Below are positions 11,925 through 23,220 of a stretch of 64,000 nt of DNA, one piece after another (within the stretch, counting starts at the first letter, position 1; the number at the start of each line of letters is the position of its first letter). The DNA is from Haberlea rhodopensis (taxonomy: Eukaryota > Streptophyta > Magnoliopsida > Lamiales > Gesneriaceae). Location: the NCBI GenBank assembly GCA_907163345.1, contig CAJQUN010000024.1, forward strand, positions 5,766,001 through 5,830,000, read 5' to 3'. Under the pieces are notes generated by a model. It did not search any database. It was not told where the DNA came from and was given only the letters and a program-made list of their open reading frames with translations. Made by a program: the position numbers and the translations under genes.

Positions 11925-14253
11925 TGTTCCAAAGTACTTATGGGGTGAGGCACTCTTAACAGCGACATATCTCATAAATCGAATGCCGTCAAAAGTTTTG
12001 AAATTCAAAACTCCCCTTACGGTCTTTACAGATTTTTTTCCAACTTCCCGATTAACATCTGATTTACCACTTAAAGTATTTGGGTGTAGTGCCTTCGCTC
12101 ATATCCATGATCATCTTCGTGGGAAATTAGATCCTAGAGCTCGAAAGTGCGTCTTTGTTGGCTATGCTCCAAATCAAAAGGGTTATAAATGTTTTGACCC
12201 CACAACAAAAAAATTGATCATTACTTTAGATGTTACCTTCTTTGAGGATCAACCATTTTTTCCTCCTCTTCGTCAGGGGGAGAGCCTAAGGGACGACTCT
12301 GACTCTGACCCGGTTACTCTTGATCAAAATATTTTTCTAAATATGGAAACCATCAGCGAAAAATTGGACACTAGAACTATAACGTCATCTCATAACACTA
12401 CTATAAATGCAAATAAAGAACAAACAGGTGAGCTACGTGTTTACTCGAGAAGGAACAAAAATCAAAGAATGGAGCCTAACACCTCCCAGCACTTCCAAGA
12501 GTCTGCACCTCAGATCATTTCAAGTCTTCCTAATGTTCCAGGTAATTCTGCTCTTCCAGAATCAAATCCACCTATACTTGTGTCTAACCTTGATCTTCCA
12601 ATCGCTCAACGTAAGGGAGTTAGAAGTTGTGTCAAGTATCCAATGTCAAATTTTGTTTCCCATAAAAATCTATCCCCACATTTTTCATCATTTATCTCTC
12701 AATTATCCATTGTGGAGATTCCAAAGACTGTGCAGGATGCTTTAGGGGTTCCTGAATGGAAGGAAGCTATTCTTGAAGAAATGCGAGCCCTTGAAAGTAA
12801 CGAAACGTGGCAGGTATTGGAACTACCGAGGGGAAAGAAAACTGTTGGCTGCAAGTGGGTGTTTACCACCAAGTTTAATGCAGATGGCTCGTTAGAGAGA
12901 TATAAAGCTCGGCTGGTAGCTAAGGGATTCACTCAAACGTATGGGATAGATTACCTTGAGACTTTTGCACCAGTGGCAAAGCTAAATACTATCAGAGTAC
13001 TCTTGTCAATTGCGGCTAATCTAGACTGGCCATTACAACAACTAGACGTAAAAAATGCATTTCTGAATGGTGACTTAGAAGAAGAAGTCTATATGGATCC
13101 ACCTCCAGGATTTGAGAAAACGTTTGGATCAAAGGTATGCCAGTTAAAAAAATCATTGTATGGACTAAAACAATCACCAAGAGCTTGGTTTGAGAAGTTC
13201 ACACATTCTGTAAAAAGACAAGGATATACTCAGGGACGAGCAGACCACACCATGTTCACACGGCACTCCGCAGATGGGAAGGTAGCTATCCTTATAGTAT
13301 ATGTTGATGACATTATTCTTACAGGGGATGACATGATGGAAATGGTACGATTGAAGAATTGTCTTGCTTCTGAGTTTGAAATCAAAGATCTGGGCTCACT
13401 AAAATACTTTCTCGGCATGGAGGTAGCCCGATCGAAAAAGGGGATTGTAGTATCCCAGAAAAAATATGTGGTAGACTTGCTGAAAGAGACTGGAATGAGT
13501 GGCTGTCGTCCCACCGAAACACCTATTGATCCAAATCATAAGTTTGGAAGCAAAGAAGGAAAACCAGTAGACATAACTCGGTATCAAAAGTTAGTGGGAA
13601 AACTGATTTATTTATCACATACACGACCAGATATAGCATTTGCTGTAAGCCTAGTAAGTCAGTTTATGCATTCCCCATGTGAGGAGCATCTCGAAGCAGT
13701 CTACCGCATCCTAAGATACTTGAAGAATTCTCCGGGAAAAGGGTTATTTTTTGGAAAGAGTCAACAGCGCAATATTGAGGCCTACACAGATGCAGATTGG
13801 GCAGGGTCTATTTCAGATCGAAGGTCTACATCAGGCTATTGTACTTTCGTATGGGGAAATCTTGTCACTTGGCGAAGCAAGAAACAGAATGTTGTGGCTC
13901 GTAGTAGTGCTGAAGCTGAGTACAGATCAATGGCACAGGGAATATGCGAAATGGTATGGCTTAAACGGATCTTGGAAGAATTGAGAAGTGCAGTAAATGT
14001 CCCTATGAAATTATATTGTGACAACAAGGCAGCTATCAGCATTGCTCATAATCCAGTTCAACATGATAGAACTAAGCATGTGGAAATTGACAGGCATTTT
14101 ATAAAAGAGAAGATTGAAGACGGAACTATCTGTATGCCCTTCATACCAACGACGCAACAAATAGCGGACATTCTCACAAAAGGACTATTCAGGCCAAGTT
14201 TCGAATTTCTTATCAGCAAGTTGGGCATGATAGATATCTATGCTCCAACTTGA
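11875..14253 (+). pseudogene. copia integrase end, reverse transcriptase and RNase H
   Basis: The same polyprotein continues in a shifted frame to the TGA at 14251-14253. Integrase C-terminal part: LINRMPSKVLKFKTPL and VFGCSAFAH. Reverse transcriptase: KTVGCKWVFTTK, YKARLVAKGFTQ, QLDVKNAFLNGDLEEEVYM, LYGLKQSPRAW and catalytic YVDDIILTGDD (about 13300-13330). RNase H: AYTDADWAGS, ARSSAEAEYRSMA, LYCDNKAAISIAHNP and the closing IADILTKGL. All expected copia motifs are present in order with no other stop. Confidence 0.92.
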
Positions 14254-14260
14254 GGGGGAG
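14249..14260 (+). other. copia polypurine tract
   Basis: CTTGAGGGGGAG immediately before the 3' LTR; it overlaps the stop codon of the polyprotein. Confidence 0.85.
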
Positions 14261-14486
14261 TGTTGAAATATAGAATATTGATCTTAAAATAGATTAGGAT
14301 ATTTATGGAATATTTGATTGTAAATAGATAATGATCTTTTGTTTTTAAAAGATCATTAGGATAGGAAATAATTGATATGGTTGGATCTATCTACCTAATT
14401 GGGTAGCATATCTCTCCTATAAAAGGAGATGTAATTATGTGAATTATTATATACAAGAAATACAATTTCTATCCTAGATAACTACA
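14261..14486 (+). repeat. copia 3' LTR
   Basis: Second 226-bp copy of the 9152-9377 LTR, with no difference seen, followed by the ATTCC target-site duplication. Confidence 0.95.
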
Positions 14487-15827
14487 ATTCCCGTCTCCCA
14501 TTTACATTCGAGGAAGCATTTTAAAATATATATAAAATTAATATCTGGGCGACCTCCTATGACTTTGACTCTTTAAAAGTGGTTTCTAACAGTGTCAATA
14601 GCAAAAGGAATCCTGTTTACTTAGAATGTAATCTTACTTTGCCATCGTGTATCATTGGTTAATCTAGGTGCGTCAACAAAGTTTATGTATCGTCCAAGAG
14701 TGCCACTTATGATTCCATGTTGTAAGGAAGAAAATCCAACTTCTGGTACTTGGTCTGATATTGAGCCTTCGACTTTTAAGCTGCGTGGAATAAACTACTT
14801 TAAGCATGTTAAACCCATCTGCTGAACATGAAACAATTTGGAGCATCCAAGTTGTTGATTCCTTAACAATTTAACATTTGCAGGGATAATAAGAAAGCAA
14901 TGCACCAAACGTGAGTACTTACACTCCAATTGGTGTGGACTTGTTTACGTCCCCAAGAAAGATAAACCACATCGCACAGCACCTTGATCTACCTTCTATA
15001 AAAGCGGAAGGGAAACTGTTGCCTCCACTTCTGATTGTCAACATTCAGGTGGTTTTGCACCCATTCAAATGTCTTAGATTTTCATGGGGCTGGGGATGTG
15101 GTTCGAGTTAACCCTGTATGAAACATGATTTTCAAAATCTAACTAGGGATTGGCTTGTTTACTGTTTATTATGGCAGTTGCCCACTTATCCGGCGCCAAT
15201 GTTTCTTGGTGATGCCAATGGGGAGGGCCTGAGCCTTGTACTGCATTTTAAACTTTCTGAGAGTTTTGAGAAAAACATATCTCCTCAGTTTCAAGACATT
15301 ATCAAGGTAAATCTGCTGTATATTTAAGTTTCGGCAGTAGCCCACCCCAACCCCACTCTCTGCACATGTGCTTTTTCAGGTGTGAGCGCTACATAACATA
15401 CATTCTCTAATGGGGATTATATGATCGAGCATTTTCTGTTATTCTTTTTGTTTATAGACGTTTTTTATTTGTTTTTGCTGCAGAGATTGGTTGATGATGA
15501 TATGGAGAAATCCCATTCAGAGAAAGGTTAAAACTTATGGTTGGTGTGGTAAATCCAGAAGATCTGGTCTCGTGTTCGACTCAAAAATAATTTATGCATG
15601 CCTACAATGAGAAGCCTGTTCTTTCTCGCCCTCAACACAACTTTTTGAGAGGCAAATATGGATTTGTAGAAGGAAAATGGGGTAAAATCAAGATCTTGGT
15701 TTGGTCTACTACTTTTCAAACTTGTTTCCATTTCTTTTGCCATAATGATGTAGCTGTGTTCCAAGAAAGAATTACGTTCAATGAAGCCTTGGTTGCCCCT
15801 GTATGTGTGTACTGGACACCATCGTAG

Positions 15828-17029
15828 GAGCTTTCTTAACGAAAGTTGTGACTCTCTATAAGCGATCATGGTATTAATCATGATGAATTCAGTCATTTCT
15901 TTGTCAGTAGCTTGTAAAAGCTCTGCTACCATCCTCAGCTACCATCCTCACACCCCTCTTCATTCACAATCACACCTTTTTTTCCCAAAGTTGTCCTTTA
16001 AATCCATTGTTTAATGCCAAAACCAGCTTTTCAGTTTCTCTCGTATACTTCTCCTCCCCCTAAACATCATTCAAAAGGTAAGAAAAATCGGTCATCAGCT
16101 CTGAATAGGAAATTTGAAATGAAACCAGTAAAGCTTCAAATTTCATATAGTAATTAACAAGCATTCCAAGAAGTAAGAAAACTGTCAAAACCTCCACAAA
16201 ATTCGGCTTATTTATACAACCCCTTTCGAATTGAATGAGTCAGTGTGGAAATCACCATCACTCTCTAGACCCAACCAAAGCCAATTAGAGGTTCCTGACC
16301 GAACAAGGAAAACACATTTGACAAGTAAATTTCCCCATGAAAGTTGTTTCATTCAATTGCAGACTGATCAACACATTGAGAATCGAGCTCCTTAACAGAA
16401 AACCGTAGAAAAAAAAATATCAACATTTCATGTAGAAAGATCTCCAAAAAGCCTTCAAGATGTTCCATTTTGTTTTCACTTTTTTTCGAGAATCAAAGTC
16501 TATAAATTAAAAGAGTAAAGAAATCCCAGATTAAAACATCAAATTCATCATTCAAGACATGCAATTGTAATGATCTTGAACAAGTAAACCATGTGTTACC
16601 ACTTATCCACAATGATAACCACAAAGGACAAAGGGAACACATCAAATAACAAGAACAATTAAACTTACTGAGTATAAATGCATTTTGACCCCATATAGAA
16701 ATCATTCATCTCCATCACGACACCTCAAAGAAAAAGTAAGACTCAAAAGGCAAAATGCTCCGGAAAGTAAGCAAGAACAATTATCTATATGTTAAACGAA
16801 TTTATAACATCATACAAAAGGTACCGATTAAGTAAATAAAAAGGTGTTTTATATCTATCTAATGCACAAAACTATAGAGATATATGCAGATATCATTGTG
16901 AAGAAAAGCGGCTAATCCCAAACATCATATCAAACACAATAGATGTGCTAGAGGTTACAAAAAATTTATGGGGCAATTCGAAATACAAAATATGCCCTGT
17001 AGAATATAGCAGGCGATGTCGTCAAATAT
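15828..17029. other. spacer without a recognised gene
   Basis: AT-rich sequence downstream of the DUF1336 remnant. Short frames on the minus strand (15528-15932, 16493-16705) show no recognisable motif and mostly lie opposite pseudogene exons or in low-complexity DNA. Confidence 0.5.
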
Positions 17030-17142
17030 CTACTCGAGTTTATTGCGCTTGATCATTATGTCTCCAGTGGACATCCTAATGTGTTTGATCATTTCAATAG
17101 CATCCACAATATACAATCGTACATGCAAGTCATGGACCTCAA
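17030..17142 (-). pseudogene. candidate terminal exon of an unidentified gene
   Basis: On the minus strand a good acceptor (pyrimidine-rich run ending in TTTTTTAG) is followed by 36 codons with a protein-like composition, including LHVRLYIVDAIEMIKHIR and STGDIMIKRNKLE, then a TAG stop at 17030-17032. It reads like the conserved C-terminus of a real gene, but I do not recognise the family. The candidate upstream exon at 18943-19009 does not join in phase with it directly. So either an exon is missing between them, perhaps disrupted by the LTR at 17400-18885, or this is a decayed remnant. Confidence 0.4.
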
Positions 17143-17399
17143 CTAAAAAATTAAAACCCAAATGAGAAGTAAAAAAACTGTCCATTCGCTGAACCAAAAT
17201 GGGAAAAACAACGAAAGCAAGGTCCACTGGGAAAAAAAGGCAAGCCCAAACAAAAATGGAATGAGAAGAGGCTCTTTACAGTGTGTTGTTTCTACTAACA
17301 GTAATCACTGTAGAGAATAGAACCTAAGGCTCTTATAATATTGTTCTAATTACAGCTCTTAAAAGGAAACTGACGTGTCTAGTAATAGACACGGATTTA

Positions 17400-18885
17400 T
17401 GCGCTTAATTGTCAATGATTGTGAATGAATTAATTGTTAACTTGACGTTTATAGTTCCTAATCATACATTTGGTAATATGTAGGAAAAGGTGAGAAATCG
17501 AGCTAAAATGATGGAAGAATGAAGAAAGTTGAAGAAAAGAGGAAAAACTGTGATCCAAGACACATGTCATTCTTTCAACTCAATTTTATTCATGTTCGAG
17601 ACTTATTTTGGGAGTATGATCAACATAAATTTGTAGAACTTTCGGTTATATACGCGTGGACAACTAATTCGCTTAATTCGGAGATCGTATGAAGAAGTTA
17701 TGACCAATGCAAGTCGATCGCCAAAAGCTGAAAGAGTAGAAAACATTCTGGTTTGGTCGATCGTCGAGCAGAATGCTCGATCAATCGAGCAAGGCTGAAA
17801 AATGAGCGAAAATGTTACTGTCCAGCTTGATCGATCGGCCCTTTTTCTCGATCGATCGCCCGGAGTTTTGAAAAACATGGAAACATGATTTCTTTTATTC
17901 CAACTTGGATTCTATCACACCTCCTAGCCTCCCTATATAATATACTCGAATTTCAGACTTGAAAATCATCTAGGTAGAGTAGGAAGAATAGTTTAGACTA
18001 GTTTTATATTTTTTTTCTTTCAATTTTGTTGAAGAACGTTACGAAGATCGAAGCGAAGGCGGGATTGACGACCTCGATGAGCGGAGATCGGATTAGTTTT
18101 CTTTCCTTTGTTTTATTTATTGTTTTGCTTTAATTATGCGTAGCTAGTTTTTAATTCTTGGTTGAGGAAGACTAATACATTTGATTTATTTATCTTGGGG
18201 AGATTTATACGCTTTTGTTTATCGATTTTATTGAATATCATTGTTTTTCTGATTTTGTTGATATGATTGATGTTTGTTTATTGGATTGACAACCTAATAA
18301 CTTGCACGTAATCTAATGCTAAATTTGATAATTCTTTGATTAATCAAATTTACGAAACAACTAAGATTGATAATTACCTGCTGTTTGTGTTATTAAATTC
18401 TTAGGGAAAACACTTGACTAAATTTATATAAACCGCTTGTGTTTATGTTATTGAGATTCATCGCTCACTAGTTTTGAATGGTGTCATGATTTAATCTTGA
18501 ATATGCATATAGAGATTGATTGATTGATGAAAGTCAAATTAGAACGCTTGGACTAAGTGACTATGAATAAGGTGAGGGAGGAATTAGATTTCCAATTGAT
18601 GAATATTCAAATAAAATTGAGTCTTTTGTGAATCGATGAAATAAATGATAATATCCAAGGTAGAGTCGACCGATACCAAGAATCGCTTTCATTAGTTTAA
18701 GCTTTAGTTTTAATTTAATTAGTATAATTCACTCACAACCCCATCTTTTATTTTAATTGTTTTGCTTTTGATTTTCATTAACACAAGAATTCACACCTCC
18801 CTGTGGGATCGATCCACACTACTACATTTTTGTTATCAATCTTGAGGATTGAGTGGGGTTAATTTGGGCGTACACGATAAGCGCA
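17400..18885 (+). mobile_element. probable solo LTR (Ty3/gypsy Tat/Athila-like)
   Basis: The stretch has perfect 8-bp inverted ends, TGCGCTTA at 17400-17407 and TAAGCGCA at 18878-18885, as LTRs do. It contains a TATA-like region (CCCTATATAATATAC near 17933) and, near its right end, the motif CCCTGTGGGATCGATCC (about 18801-18817), which recurs in the right part of Tat/Athila-type LTRs. No primer site, gag or pol adjoins, and no clear target-site duplication was found (ATTTA versus CACCA), so the boundaries are tentative. It lies between two candidate exons of a minus-strand gene. Confidence 0.5.
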
Positions 18886-18942
18886 CACCAGAAACAAATG
18901 TAAATTTGTGCAAAATTTAGAGCAAAAATATTATATTTCAAC

Positions 18943-19009
18943 CTGAACAAGTGATAAGAGTTCCTCAGAGCTTCCAAACATGTAAATACCAATACCATAT
19001 CTTATAGTC
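18943..19009 (-). pseudogene. candidate internal exon of an unidentified gene
   Basis: On the minus strand an acceptor (TTGTGTAG) precedes an open 67-bp stretch that reads IRYGIGIYMFGSSEELLSL and ends in CAG with a GT donor. The peptide looks conserved rather than random, but I do not recognise it. Only one of three frames is open. It may belong with the terminal exon at 17030-17142. Confidence 0.35.
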
Positions 19010-19201
19010 CTACACAAGAATAGAGGATAAAACAACCACAGAGGATTTAATCAAAGACTTTGCATAGTTGCTGATATAGGAAATTACAGGTAAGGCTGTT
19101 AAAGGGTTAATAATATTTTGATCCCAATAAAATCACTAAAAACAGGTTTGACATAGCAAATCATTAAAGAAACTCGTACATCTAAATGGCACAACATCTC
19201 A

Positions 19202-19741
19202 TGCAACACCCGTAAAGATTAAGAGAAGTAATTACTAAAAGATTAAGAAATCATAAAAATGTAAGAAAATGCTTAAGAAAATGATTAAGAAGATTAATTA
19301 ATTATTGAAATGATTAAGAAAATAACAAAATATACTTAGAGTAAAATGATATGAATTGCTTATATTTCGAGATTGTTTTGGAATAATGTGAATAATTATG
19401 ATTGTAGTATAAAAATGTGTAATAGTGAATTATTGGTGTAGAGGAGTTAGTAGCTAATAGAGTAATTTGGGCTTTAATCCATCTTTAGTAATTGACCCTT
19501 TAATTCCTTGAAAGCAACGTGGCTTGCTTTGCACATGACATTTATCTTTCATTTTATACAATAATGCAACGTGGACAACATACAACTTTGTGCAAATATT
19601 GAAAATAGGTTAGTAGCATAAAAATCGAGAAGAAATCTATTAGGGCTCGAAGGAAACCTTACGCTTTTCATTTTGTCATTCTTTTGCTTCAAGAACTCAA
19701 GATGTCGCCTCTCAACCAGTAACTAACTCATATATGTGGCT
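19202..19741. mobile_element. possible truncated LTR next to the assembly gap
   Basis: Begins TGCAACACCCG, continues with repeated ATTAAGAAA-type units (19215-19330) and then a motif series (GCAACGTGG twice) of the kind seen in chromovirus LTRs. The right side is cut by the run of N. Assignment rests on general resemblance only. Confidence 0.3.
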
Positions 19742-20241
19742 NNNNNNNNNNNNNNNNNNNNNNNNNNNNNNNNNNNNNNNNNNNNNNNNNNNNNNNNNNN
19801 NNNNNNNNNNNNNNNNNNNNNNNNNNNNNNNNNNNNNNNNNNNNNNNNNNNNNNNNNNNNNNNNNNNNNNNNNNNNNNNNNNNNNNNNNNNNNNNNNNNN
19901 NNNNNNNNNNNNNNNNNNNNNNNNNNNNNNNNNNNNNNNNNNNNNNNNNNNNNNNNNNNNNNNNNNNNNNNNNNNNNNNNNNNNNNNNNNNNNNNNNNNN
20001 NNNNNNNNNNNNNNNNNNNNNNNNNNNNNNNNNNNNNNNNNNNNNNNNNNNNNNNNNNNNNNNNNNNNNNNNNNNNNNNNNNNNNNNNNNNNNNNNNNNN
20101 NNNNNNNNNNNNNNNNNNNNNNNNNNNNNNNNNNNNNNNNNNNNNNNNNNNNNNNNNNNNNNNNNNNNNNNNNNNNNNNNNNNNNNNNNNNNNNNNNNNN
20201 NNNNNNNNNNNNNNNNNNNNNNNNNNNNNNNNNNNNNNNNN
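19742..20241. other. assembly gap, 500 N
   Basis: Exactly 500 unknown bases, most likely a placeholder of arbitrary length. Nothing can be said about content. Reading frames that cross it are artefacts. Confidence 0.99.
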
Positions 20242-20662
20242 CAACAAACTTCCTCAAAAATGTGATAAATGAAAAGGTACTTCAAAGTTCCAATAATCCA
20301 GAATTGAAGCATAGAGAAGATCAAATTAAACTTATATGAACAAAAAAGAAAAGCAATAAATAAAAGAAAACACAACAAAAAATTAATTAACACACTAAAA
20401 TTTACTTTTAGTCCCTGTGAGAGAGAAAAAATAACATCGAATTTGAACTAAACATGAAGTATCCAGAGCTCCCATCAAGTGGGCCATTGGGGTTACCCCG
20501 ATCCTACATATGTTTTCAGTAATAAAGTCAACGTGTGTTCGATCATCGATACTAATACAACGTAATTTATGAGAATTATGTGTGGAAATGTGGTTTTATT
20601 TTTAGCTCAACGTCTTTTTTAGATCTTTGGGATGCGAAAACTGCGTACCTGCCATGAAACTG
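20242..20662. other. 3' flank of the SRS gene
   Basis: About 420 bases of AT-rich sequence downstream of the SRS stop codon (the gene reads leftward). It presumably holds the 3' untranslated region; no independent feature is seen. Confidence 0.5.
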
Positions 20663-22049
20663 TTAATTGGAGCCGGATACAAGAAGGGTCGAGGTAAGGG
20701 AGGCGCTGGAGCCCCCCCGCCTGCAGCAGGCGGAGGGTGGCGGTTGCAGAAGTTCCGTTATTAAGTTAAGTTGTTGAACTCCGGCGCTGACGCTGCACCC
20801 GCCGGATGAAGTCTCCCCCACCTTCATGTAATGACTTTCAGTGCCTTGATCGTAGAGAATTCCTTTGAAAATATGGCCGGAAATGTTGACTTCGGTTTGA
20901 TATGCGTACTGATCCTCAGCGTCATCAATGGCGCTCACTTTTACGCAACGGAAAACCGCCTGTGAAGTCCCTCTGAAGGAAAATTCCCAAGCTCCAACCC
21001 TAAAAATATTTAGTGGCGCACAACTTTAAATGCTGCTTCATTATAAATTAAATACCATATGCAATGTTAGTGCATACATTATTGTATTCAAATGCTTGGA
21101 AATTTGGTTTCTTGATTATCTAATCCTCTAAAAATGTAGAAAAGGGGAGAGAGTGGGGTGCCATGGGAATAGGGTTTTCTCTGTCAAGATTACCGAAATA
21201 CAGTGTTTAAAAGGAAAGAGTAATGGAAAAGCTGATGGGAGATCTATGGAGGTCAATTTCTTTACACGCAATCGATATGTGGATATTTAATTTCTTCATC
21301 TTCATCAATCTTATCATGGTAAAGAAGAACACAAACATATATATATTTTCCCTGTATATTACCTGATGTGCTAGAAGGTACTACACCGGTGAACGCAAGA
21401 GAAATGGAAGCTCTGGGATTTTCTTTTTGCCTTTTCCCAGTATTATTCTCTCTATTTTCTTGATCTTGCTGCATTTTTTGATTCTGCTGCAAACCAGAAA
21501 GTTGCTGTTGCCTCTCTCTTCTCTTAGCCGCGGGTACCCAGGTGCTTTTAACATGAGTTTGGCAACTTAAGCCTCGGCTCTTACAGCAAGTCCTACACCT
21601 CATGTAAGCACAATCTTTCTTAGCTTGATTTCCACAGTCCTGGCAGCTAATTCCGCCAGCCCCGCTGCTTTTTTCATCATCAAAACCCCAGATCTTGGAG
21701 AATCATCCAAGATATTGAACCCGCTACCGCGGCTCGGCCCCACCGCAAGCCCTCCCGCGGAGGCGTAAAGATCCTGAAGTGGGTTACCGACGCTGCTCTG
21801 CAGGAAGTTCTCCGCTTGGTGAGGATGGTGCTGAGGCTGGTGATGCTGTGGTTGCCAGAGCTCGAAACCCTTGTATGACATTTCTTCATTTCTGAACAAA
21901 AACCAGCTCTCGGGGTTAATTTCTGAAGGTGGGTTGTTATGACTAGTGTTTTCTTGATCAGGGTTGCTGCTATCTCCTCCTCCGCCTAGTTCGCCGGTAC
22001 CCCTTCTTCTTCCCTCCCCGCCGCCGCCTAGTGAGAAAAAACCAGCCAT
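20663..22049 (-). pseudogene. SRS: SHI-related sequence (SRS/STY) zinc-finger transcription factor with two frame breaks
   Basis: Two exons on the minus strand: 22049-21363 and 20999-20663, with GT donor and AG acceptor. The start ATG opens MAGFFSLGGG, the hallmark of STY/SHI-type proteins, followed by ESWFLFRNEEMSYKGFELW. The RING-like zinc finger is CQDCGNQAKKDC followed by MRCRTCCKSRG and THVKSTWVPAAKRRERQ (about 21648-21513). Exon 2 holds the family's second domain, QTEVNISGHIFKGILYDQG, where the usual IGGH reads ISGH. Family members are nuclear activators linked to auxin synthesis and organ development. Two breaks are seen: one base seems missing in the T6 run at 21669-21674 just before the zinc finger, and one near 20965-20975 at the start of exon 2. 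Everything else is well conserved, so sequence error is as likely as pseudogenisation. A LARD-type element lies 74 bp upstream of the ATG. Confidence 0.85.
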
Positions 22050-22122
22050 TTCTTAAATCCTTTCGTGGAGGTAAGTGTGACACACAATCCATAGCACTAT
22101 TAACACTAGCAGCGATGATAGT

Positions 22123-22627
22123 TGATACCCCTATATGGAGGATCGATCTACCTAACGGGTTTTAACCGACCCAATCTAATTTAGCAAGGAGTTGTAGGGT
22201 TTTGGAAGACATCTATATTGTCGGGATAAACATGGATCTAGTTGCCATACACAATACTATTTCATATTGATTATAACTCTTATCCCAGATTGACTAGAAC
22301 TCTACAATTAGATTGACTAGAACTCTTATTCTATATTGATTGAGACTCTATCTCTACATCTATAAATAGAGGGCACATACCCCTCATTCAGGTACGTTCA
22401 ATTACGCAATACTTACACGCTATTCCTACGATTTCAAATACGTTTTCTATTGAAACATATACTGACTTGAGCGTCGGAGTGTCTTCGCCTACGGGCGGAG
22501 TCATCTTATCCTTTTTCTTTGATATACAGAGATATTTTGGAGCGGTTCGATTCAGTTTATAGAAGATAAATCGGTTGTTGCATCATGGCACGACATTTAT
22601 TAAAGATAACACTTTTTGGTGATATCA
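22123..22627 (+). repeat. LARD 5' LTR
   Basis: Starts TGATACCCCTATATGG and ends TGGTGATATCA. TATAAATAG at 22361-22369 is a likely core promoter. Compared with the right copy I see one substitution (near 22160), a 2-bp indel (near 22310) and a 1-bp indel (near 22437). Confidence 0.93.
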
Positions 22628-22629
22628 AT

Positions 22630-22647
22630 TGGCGCCGTCTGTGGGAA
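22630..22647 (+). other. LARD primer-binding site
   Basis: TGGCGCCGTCTGTGGGAA, two bases after the LTR; this primer-site sequence is common in Tat-type plant gypsy elements. Confidence 0.8.
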
Positions 22648-23220
22648 ATCCGAGTGAGAGACGTTGAGAAACAAGAGCGGAGAGATCCGTGAGTAACTGA
22701 GTACGAGTTCCCCCACATGATGCTCTCATCCATGTATTTCAGCAATAAACACAAGGCCGACGAGATTGGAGGAGGGTACCGCGCACCTTCCCGGCCGCAT
22801 GTTGGAGAAAAGTAATGTATTACTGATTTTTTCATAATGTGGTGAAATTCACATATGCATCGTATGGGATATAGCACTGACACGTCATTTGAGCATATTG
22901 GATGCTTCGTTGAAAATTTGAGAATTATGGTAAATTTGAGAATTATGGTAAAGAGCTTCAACTTGTACGAAGAAAGAAAGCAACGAGAAATTCTCTCACC
23001 AAGTACCAGTTGCTTCCTACCCTATGCACCCACCAAAAAACCCTTGGCCCACCTCCGTGAGTCACCTCTCAGATGGCCCGGCACACCACAGGCCTCCCGG
23101 CTCACCGGTAAACCATTCCGTACTGACCAGCCGCCCATCACTGCCGCGAAGTCACCAGATTTCACACAGAAAATCACGGGTTCGTGTGACGTGGCGGCTT
23201 CAATTGTTGGTTCTATTTCT
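22648..23220 (+). other. LARD leader region, no gene recognised
   Basis: Non-coding-looking interior of the element. It contains a near-perfect 20-bp direct duplication around 22916-22950 (AATTTGAGAATTATGGTAA twice). Short overlapping frames from about 22855 show no recognisable motif. Confidence 0.5.

Larger units (their letters stand above)
9152..14486 (+). mobile_element. Ty1/copia LTR retrotransposon, near-intact, recent
   Basis: 5335-bp element with two 226-bp LTRs that I read as identical, an initiator-Met tRNA primer site, copia-order gag-protease-integrase-RT-RNase H, a polypurine tract, and a 5-bp target-site duplication ATTCC at 9147-9151 and 14487-14491. Identical LTRs indicate a recent insertion. 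The only coding lesion seen is a single-base slip in an A run inside integrase (about 11872-11880). It sits in an intron of the DUF1336 pseudogene in the same orientation. Confidence 0.95.
7699..15827 (+). pseudogene. decayed DUF1336 / EDR2-C domain gene, split by a copia insertion
   Basis: Resembles the plant family whose members start MGxCVS and carry a C-terminal DUF1336 (EDR2_C) domain; their exact biochemical role is not established. Recognisable exons: 7699-7974 (VSDFAVSEFMH, FHLTQLQWHHSQVDANG), 8248-8331 (LESDSDDDFSSVHG), about 8488-8965 (VIRLSVTRTSVDGEETNE), 14668 to about 14800 (KFMYRPRVPLMIPCC, STFKLRGINYF), about 14884-15047 (YTPIGVDLFTSPRKINHIAQ), 15178-15306 (LPTYPAPMFLGDANGEGLSL) and 15483 onward (VGVVNPEDLVS, AYNEKPVLSRPQHNF). 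Splice sites are largely preserved. Frames are broken: a shift near 7820, stops in exon 3 (about 8652) and near 15530-15590, and a shift near 14912. The conserved final exon is not found. The copia element lies in the intron after exon 3, so the insertion is not itself the lesion. Assignment is from memory of the family. Confidence 0.75.

Noticed and set aside
19712..20393. Long reading frames spanning the run of N on both strands
   Set aside because: They exist only because unknown bases contain no stop codons.
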